From positions 940,391 to 1,004,390 of the forward strand of contig CAJNDT010000147.1 of assembly GCA_905221615.1 (NCBI GenBank): a stretch of 64,000 bases of DNA, read 5' to 3'. Origin of the DNA: Symbiodinium sp. CCMP2592 (taxonomy: Eukaryota > Sar > Dinophyceae > Suessiales > Symbiodiniaceae). Each line of letters begins with the position of its first letter. Positions within the stretch are counted from its first letter, which is position 1. Of the stretch, positions 59,570-64,000 are shown one piece after another. Under the pieces are notes generated by a model. That model made no database searches and had not been told where the DNA came from. It saw nothing but the letters and a program-made list of their open reading frames with translations. Made by a program: the position numbers and the translations under genes.

Positions 59570-59704
59570 AAGGGCCGAGGGGTTCTGCGGAAAGTGGCGA
59601 GGACCGCGGGCCATGACAGCAGAAACCTTGTTTGGAGGACCCCTGAAACAGGACCCTTTGTTTCAAAGCAGCAGCCCCACCCCCACTTCACCACTGTTAT
59701 ATAG
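59570..59704 (+). other. Coding-like basic segment
   Basis: KGRGVLRKVARTAGHDSRN, LVWRTPETGPFVSKQQPHP; runs into MITE D. Unrecognised. Confidence 0.23.
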
Positions 59705-59804
59705 TGATATAAATCCTGCATTGCCCATAATAAGGAATAAACGTACCATAATTCCCATAGTTTAGGGTCCTCAAGGTAATGCAGGGTTTATATCATCAAC
59801 AGTA
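59692..59804. mobile_element. MITE family D
   Basis: CACTGTTATATAGTGATATA (left end altered) and GTTTATATCATCAACAGTA. Confidence 0.78.
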
Positions 59805-60189
59805 TAGGAGTAACAGACCGGCCTGATGTGCAAACCGGCATAAATCTTTGGCCATGCACGTTCCGGTCTTGTGGAAGTCGCACATCCTGAATCGCACAGG
59901 GGCAGAAGGTTTACTTCAGGGCCTATGTAGGTCTAGGATTCAGGGTTCGAGAGCTTTTGGGCCTGACCTTCTGGGTTTATGAATGTTAGGTCCAGGCAGT
60001 CGGAACCAAAGGACTTCAACGTGAACCTAACCCAACCTCAACCAAACGTCCTTTCCGTGTAGGTGTAGAGTTTGAAAGCTCAATACGTCGACAACCAGCG
60101 GCAGTCATAAACCGTAAAAAGTGCTGAGCGTGCGAGTGTGTATACATATGTGTGTATCTTTTCTGATCTACATCTTCTTGCAATATACA

Positions 60190-60199
60190 TACAATACAC

Positions 60200-60287
<88 letters not shown>

Positions 60288-60311
60288 GTATATACATACA
60301 TACATATATAC

Positions 60312-60365
<54 letters not shown>

Positions 60366-60417
60366 GTAATAATAATAATAATAATCGGTGTATGTATATA
60401 CATATATATATATATAC

Positions 60418-60455
<38 letters not shown>

Positions 60456-60460
60456 TGTGT
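60190..60460. repeat. (TA)n-(AAT)n-(TA)n compound microsatellite
   Basis: About 80 bp of pure TA, then TACATACA, then about 70 bp of AAT, then TA again. All frames across it are artefacts. Confidence 0.97.
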
Positions 60461-60559
60461 ATTAATAATGCTGCAAGAGGAGGGATGCGGGACCCTTGAA
60501 GACCCAGAAAACCCCATATCAACTCTTCTAAATCGGTTTAGTCTTTAATGAGCCCCTAA

Positions 60560-60679
60560 TCATTGGGCCCTTGGGGCGCTGAGGAGAACCTTGCACAGCG
60601 AGCCCGACCTCGTCTTCATCAGCCCCGGGGCATGTCGAAGCTCGGTGCGATTGTGCGCATAGGGGCAGATGTCCATCTG
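60560..60679 (-). CDS. C-terminal exon of a CCCH zinc-finger protein
   Basis: Minus strand: a CCCCGTCAG acceptor precedes an open frame MDICPYAHNRTELRHAPG, LMKTRSGSLCKVLLSAPRA, Q, stop. DICPYAHNRTELR is the C-x3-H half of a C-x8-C-x5-C-x3-H finger with the usual trailing ELR; the following P-G-L-M-K-T-R and Cys resemble the linker leading to the next finger of tandem CCCH proteins. Such proteins bind RNA and are numerous in dinoflagellates. The upstream exon with the first two Cys was not found. It may be a truncated copy, since the second finger stops after one Cys. Confidence 0.55.
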   Translation of the reverse strand, partial: QMDICPYAHNRTELRHAPGLMKTRSGSLCKVLLSAPRAQ

Positions 60680-60689
60680 ACGGGGGCTT

Positions 60690-60750
60690 AAGGTTTCGGG
60701 CTTAGGCTTTAGAGGTTTAGGTCTTTAGGGGTTTAGGGTTTCGGGTGTAG
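60690..60750. repeat. Degenerate telomere-like tract
   Basis: TTTAGG/TTTAGGGG variants just upstream of the CCCH exon. Confidence 0.65.
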
Positions 60751-60759
60751 GCTCTCAGA

Positions 60760-61440
60760 AACCCAACATGTGTTCAAAGGCTTACGATGGATTTATGAAG
60801 GCCTGTTGAAGGCTTTATAGGGTGTTGAGACAAGGTTTTCTAGGATCCTTGATTAGGCAAAATCAGAGTTTCGATTATGGAATCCTTCACATGATGAGGC
60901 AACGGCATAGAGGTAGGGTTAAGGGTTTTGGGCTTAGCAGATGAGGGAAGCAGAGGGCCAGGGTTTGGGTTGAAAAAGGGGTCATGGCTTCTTTTCACAT
61001 TCCAAAGCTTTGGGACTTGGGGCAAGGGGATCAAGCATCTAATCCTCTTAGGATTTCAAAAGTAGTACAACCAGGGCATTAAGGATGTTTAAAGCCAGCT
61101 TGGCGATTGGTCGGTTTTTTGTGGAGTCTGGGCGCTTAGGGGCTAGGAGTTTGAGGTTCATGCCATACGGGTTCAGCGGCTTATGGAGATCATATGGCTT
61201 CATTATAGGGTTTAGGGTTTAGCGTTTACGGCTTCTAAGCTAATTTATCAAGTTCCTCAAACTGTTGTTTACCACATCAACGGCAAGGTCGCTCTCGGAT
61301 TAAGTTAGAGTTGAAAGGTGCTTCTGGGCTTGCATGCTTTTGCAAAATGGGATGGTGGGGCTCGGGGACTATATAGAGTTCAAGGCGTTGGGGTGAAGGG
61401 GCTTGCGCTGTTTGTGTGTCAACGGTAAGTTGACATATCA
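60760..61440. other. No recognised gene
   Basis: Degenerate G-rich patches (60910-60980, 61205-61230). A short open plus segment at 61238-61306 (IYQVPQTVVYHINGKVALG) is unsupported. Confidence 0.3.
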
Positions 61441-61445
61441 AGATT

Positions 61446-61535
61446 ATCCCTAAGACTCCAAGTATACAAATAGTACCTACTTTGGGGTCTAAAGTCTATA
61501 AATGCTACCTACTTTGGGCTATTTGGAGTCTTAGG
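61446..61535. mobile_element. Palindromic element, family R
   Basis: CCCTAAGACTCCAAGTA faces TATTTGGAGTCTTAGGG; GTACCTACTTTGGGG and CTACCTACTTTGGGC recur in the middle. Single copy. Confidence 0.65.
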
Positions 61536-61812
61536 GTACTGATTATTGCAGTGGCTAGAGCGGATGCTGAGCAGACTTACAAAGTCAAAAGAGCCTCGAA
61601 GTAGGGGTTCCACAAAGGGGGATAAATCTAAATTAGGGTGCCCAAGCGAAATGACACGGGAGTACCCTTTTGGGAAAGAGCTGAAACTTCAATGATTCCT
61701 CATGTCCGACTTTTCCGCTCAAATTCAAAATCTGATGGCGCCATACAGGCCATGAGCTGATACCAAGCTTGACATGATCACGCTAGACCATGCGTCCAGC
61801 TCTAGGTTGCAT

Positions 61813-61920
61813 ATGGAGTCTCCGAAAAAGGGAACCTTATATAGTACCCAAAATAGCAGGATCCATATTATAAGGATCCCAGAATGAGGTACGTGCCCCT
61901 AATTCTCGGAAACCCCCATA
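61813..61920. mobile_element. MITE family B
   Basis: TATGGAGTCTCCGAAAAAGG and TTCTCGGAAACCCCCATA; TA on both sides. Confidence 0.8.
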
Positions 61921-62102
61921 TGTCAACATCCAGCACGCACGCTATGCGGCTTCCCAGAGACTTGGTTCTTTGTAGGAACTACGACACTCTTGTGTCCGGA
62001 TCCCAAAAGGCGCCCAAACTAGGGGAACAAACCGTCCAATGGTCATCAAAGGTGCGGGGGGTTGGAGGAGGGGGGGGGGGGGTAGGGCTAAAGGTGAACT
62101 AA
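61920..62102 (+). CDS. Short ORF adjoining MITE B
   Basis: ATG just after the element: MSTSSTHAMRLPRDLVLCR, NYDTLVSGSQKAPKLGEQT, VQWSSKVR, then a poly-Gly run from a G-rich stretch (about 62071-62082) and stop. Unrecognised; the C-terminal Gly run is low complexity. Confidence 0.28.
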   Translation: MSTSSTHAMRLPRDLVLCRNYDTLVSGSQKAPKLGEQTVQWSSKVRGVGGGGGGVGLKVN

Positions 62103-62108
62103 GGATAT

Positions 62109-62237
62109 ATGCATCTATCTGACAGAGGGCTGTTGAGGACTTTGACAGGAGAGTTGGATTTAGGTCTTCTGCATGATCTGGCCAGGGGTCTTGTGGACGT
62201 CAGGAGCTGCACCACTGATTTGGGGTGTTATACATAA
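62109..62237 (+). CDS. Short 42-residue ORF
   Basis: ATG start MHLSDRGLLRTLTGELDLG, LLHDLARGLVDVRSCTTDL, ends in the TA-repeat. Leu-rich and amphipathic; a small protein or an exon. No family. Confidence 0.3.
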   Translation: MHLSDRGLLRTLTGELDLGLLHDLARGLVDVRSCTTDLGCYT

Positions 62238-62345
62238 ATAATATATATATATATATATACTATAAATATATATATATACATATATTTATGTAACTATATT
62301 TATTTATATATATATATATATGTATTTATATGTATACGTCTATAT
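62236..62345. repeat. (TA)n-rich microsatellite
   Basis: TATATATAT with TTTATGTA interruptions. Confidence 0.92.
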
Positions 62346-62417
62346 AGCGAGTCTTACAAGGGATTTCGGCTTTTCGGCTTTCTACATCCGGCAGGGGGCT
62401 GTATGGGCACTGGGGTC

Positions 62418-62600
62418 TTAAGTTTCGGAAGGTCTCCTGTACTCAAGGGTGTTACGGCTTTTTTCTGGCCTCAGTGCACTTGCCAGTTCGCAGCAACTCC
62501 GGGCAAATGGATGTCCTGCCGCAAATGTGGGACCGCGTGCTGAGGGCGGTGTGGGTTTAATAGGGGCTGAGGAACTAGTAAGACTGGTGTTTAGGGCTCC
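62418..62600 (-). other. Coding-like segment
   Basis: Minus frame open from MITE E: ALNTSLTSSSAPIKPTPPS, ARGPTFAAGHPFARSCCEL, ASALRPEKSRNTLEYRRPS, stop. Ala/Pro/Ser-rich; any Met before it belongs to the MITE. Unrecognised. Confidence 0.32.
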
Positions 62601-62610
62601 TTGATAGGTA

Positions 62611-62717
62611 CCCAGAGACTCCAATATCCCTTAATTAAGGAATATTCCTTAAATTATCGTAGGATCCCTAATATGATTTAAGGAATATTCCTTAATTGAA
62701 GGGTATTGGAGTCTCTT
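62611..62717. mobile_element. MITE family E (subtype 2)
   Basis: CCCAGAGACTCCAATATCCC and GGGTATTGGAGTCTCTTGG. Confidence 0.88.
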
Positions 62718-62723
62718 GGTATA

Positions 62724-62894
62724 ATGTGGGACCCTTCAAGAACGCTTCGGCGAAAAGTGCTGTCATCCTTCAACTCCACCACGTGGGCCGTGGCACTGCC
62801 TAGCAGCCCTAGGCGTCCCGCGTATGAGAACCAACTGGAATCGTATTTCATGAATATGAACAGAATACTACGAGATGGGCATGCAGTACACTAG
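62724..62894 (+). CDS. Unrecognised 56-residue ORF
   Basis: ATG seven bases after MITE E: MWDPSRTLRRKVLSSFNST, TWAVALPSSPRRPAYENQL, ESYFMNMNRILRDGHAVH, stop TAG. Balanced composition; could continue into the next ORF 16 bp downstream if spliced or frameshifted. Confidence 0.37.
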   Translation: MWDPSRTLRRKVLSSFNSTTWAVALPSSPRRPAYENQLESYFMNMNRILRDGHAVH

Positions 62895-62909
62895 AGACTA
62901 CAGGCAGCA

Positions 62910-63113
62910 ATGTATATACCGCTTCAACCTACTTGTGAAGAAGACGAGAAAATAGACCTACACTGCCCAGAAGATCGCCGAACGCGCACGTCTCTCCGAG
63001 AAAAGGCACCACAAAATCCTGTCCCAAGTATTCTGGCCGCAATATTGTACCGAGTGGTTGGGACAGACCCCACTGCTTGCATAGCAGAGCCCTTGGCGCC
63101 ACAAGACGAGTAA
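62910..63113 (+). CDS. Unrecognised 67-residue ORF
   Basis: ATG start MYIPLQPTCEEDEKIDLHC, PEDRRTRTSLREKAPQNPV, PSILAAILYRVVGTDPTAC, IAEPLAPQDE, stop TAA. Charged N-terminal half, hydrophobic middle. The opposite strand is also open (62924-63127), but this frame has the more natural composition. A family P-like tip (GAGACTACAGGCAG) lies just upstream. Confidence 0.38.
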   Translation: MYIPLQPTCEEDEKIDLHCPEDRRTRTSLREKAPQNPVPSILAAILYRVVGTDPTACIAEPLAPQDE

Positions 63114-63152
63114 GCTGGAAAGGACATGTTGTGCTCAGGATTCCAAAGACCT

Positions 63153-63245
63153 AACCCTAAGGGTCCAAAGGACCCAATACAGTAACAAGGTACTTGGGTT
63201 TGGCATAGTAGTTATGGAGGTTACTATTTTGGACCCTTAGGGTAA
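63153..63245. mobile_element. MITE family N
   Basis: CCCTAAGGGTCCAAAGGACC and TTTTGGACCCTTAGGG. Confidence 0.8.
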
Positions 63246-63284
63246 GCTTTAAACGGCAAGCCGAAGCTTGAATCCCGAACCCCT

Positions 63285-63395
63285 CAAACCCGAGTTGCTA
63301 CACCCTGAACCCGATTGCCTTGGCCCCTAAAACCCTAAGCCCTGAATCCTAAGTTTAAAAATCTAGGGTTTAGGGTTTAGGGTTTAGGATCCAAG
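63285..63395. repeat. Telomere-like patches, both orientations
   Basis: CCCTAA/CCCTGAA variants to 63345, then TTTAGGG x3 at 63366-63386. Confidence 0.75.
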
Positions 63396-63539
63396 TACCT
63401 AACCATACACTCTCCCAGTTACTAACCTACAAACTACTTTCCTAAATCCAAGTACCAAATTATCAGGTCCTTGTTAGAGCCCCTATAAAGCCTGATACAA
63501 TCGGTCCTACATCCTCTACCTAAACCAGATCCCAAGCCT

Positions 63540-63715
63540 AAGCTGCCTGAAACCCAAAACCCTGAATCCTACGTCCCCAACCCTAAACCCAAAACCCAAA
63601 AACCCTGAACCCTAAGTCCCCAACCCTAAACCCAAAAACCCAAAAACCCTGAATCCTAAGTCCTCAACCCTGAACCCAAAAACCCTGAATCCTAAGTCCC
63701 CAACCCAACCCTTAG
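63540..63715. repeat. Telomere-like tract with a ~45-bp higher-order unit
   Basis: CCCTGAATCCTAAGTCC/CCCAACCC blocks recur four times. Confidence 0.82.
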
Positions 63716-63944
63716 CTGCAAACTCTCCCGCTACAAGGTCCTTGTAAAATCTGGTGCGCTTCTTAGCTCCTTTCCAGGGAACATCAACGGGCCCACAGGC
63801 TAGGCCGGGTTTAAGGCTTTTTTCCGGGGGTTTAGGGTTTACGGCTTTAGGAACACTTTAGGATCTCGGTTTTAGGGATGAAGGCTTGGGATTCGGGCCG
63901 TTCAGATTACAAGGGTCCAAGGATCTACCTATAGGCTCCGATGT

Positions 63945-64000
63945 AGGGCTTTCCGAAAATAGGGTACCCTCATATGGTACTCTAAATAGTAGGATTCCTA
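63945..64000. mobile_element. MITE family B, cut by the window end
   Basis: GGGCTTTCCGAAAATAGGG then TACTCTAAATAGTAGGAT, matching the left half of other B copies. Confidence 0.78.

Noticed and set aside
60016-60548. Overlapping 90-170-codon frames on both strands
   Set aside because: All cross the TA and AAT repeats, and their non-repeat ends lack coding character.

Overview
This is eukaryotic nuclear DNA with no operons, Shine-Dalgarno sites, phage genes or bacterial gene order. The dominant signal is the heptamer TTTAGGG/CCCTAAA, the telomere repeat type of dinoflagellates, other algae and plants, scattered through the whole window in degenerate tracts of 20 to about 1000 bp on both strands. 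A roughly 700-bp (AAC)n array, many other microsatellites, short palindromic transposons and scattered exon-sized coding-like pieces best fit a repeat-rich dinoflagellate (a Suessiales/Polarella-like genome would fit). That assignment is inference; no rRNA, tRNA or spliced-leader gene was found to confirm it.

Layout. Most of the sequence is a mosaic of four things. (1) Interstitial telomere-like tracts, largest near 1.2-1.4, 3.2-3.5, 15.0-15.2, 21.0, 23.8-24.1, 50.3-52.0, 58.9-59.6 and 63.3-63.7 kb. (2) Roughly 80-95 copies (by eye) of about 18 families of near-perfect palindromic elements of about 100 bp (MITE-like, named A-U here). Most are flanked by TA; families L and M show 4-bp target duplications. 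(3) Microsatellites at 7.2-7.95, 8.4-8.9, 13.3-13.5, 14.5-14.9, 47.1-47.2, 48.5-48.9 and 60.2-60.5 kb, and a diverged ~200-bp satellite at 11.8-13.0 kb. (4) Short coding-like blocks. The longest open frame is at 45.38-46.54 kb (minus), an unrecognised 387-residue protein sitting inside a telomere-like tract. A C-terminal CCCH zinc-finger exon at 60.56-60.68 kb is the only piece whose family is recognisable.

Most notable structure. At eight places a palindromic element is split near one end by a short insert made of TTTAGGG or of a telomere-like sequence (class X: CTTTAAAGGGATCTATAGGG-like, fused to TTTAGGG). The element sequence beside the insert is repeated on both sides, from 31 bp perfect down to about 8 bp. 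In all eight the G-rich strand reads from the outer end of the element inward, as expected if telomerase extended the 3' end of a break made inside the element. Elements are also nested in one another, and element L interrupts a coding sequence that reads in frame once L and one 4-bp duplicate are removed.

Limits. Coding calls outside the few long frames come from reading frames by hand. Several are ambiguous between frames or strands, so they carry low confidence. They could be exons of intron-rich genes or decayed gene fragments. No complete multi-exon gene model can be supported from sequence alone.
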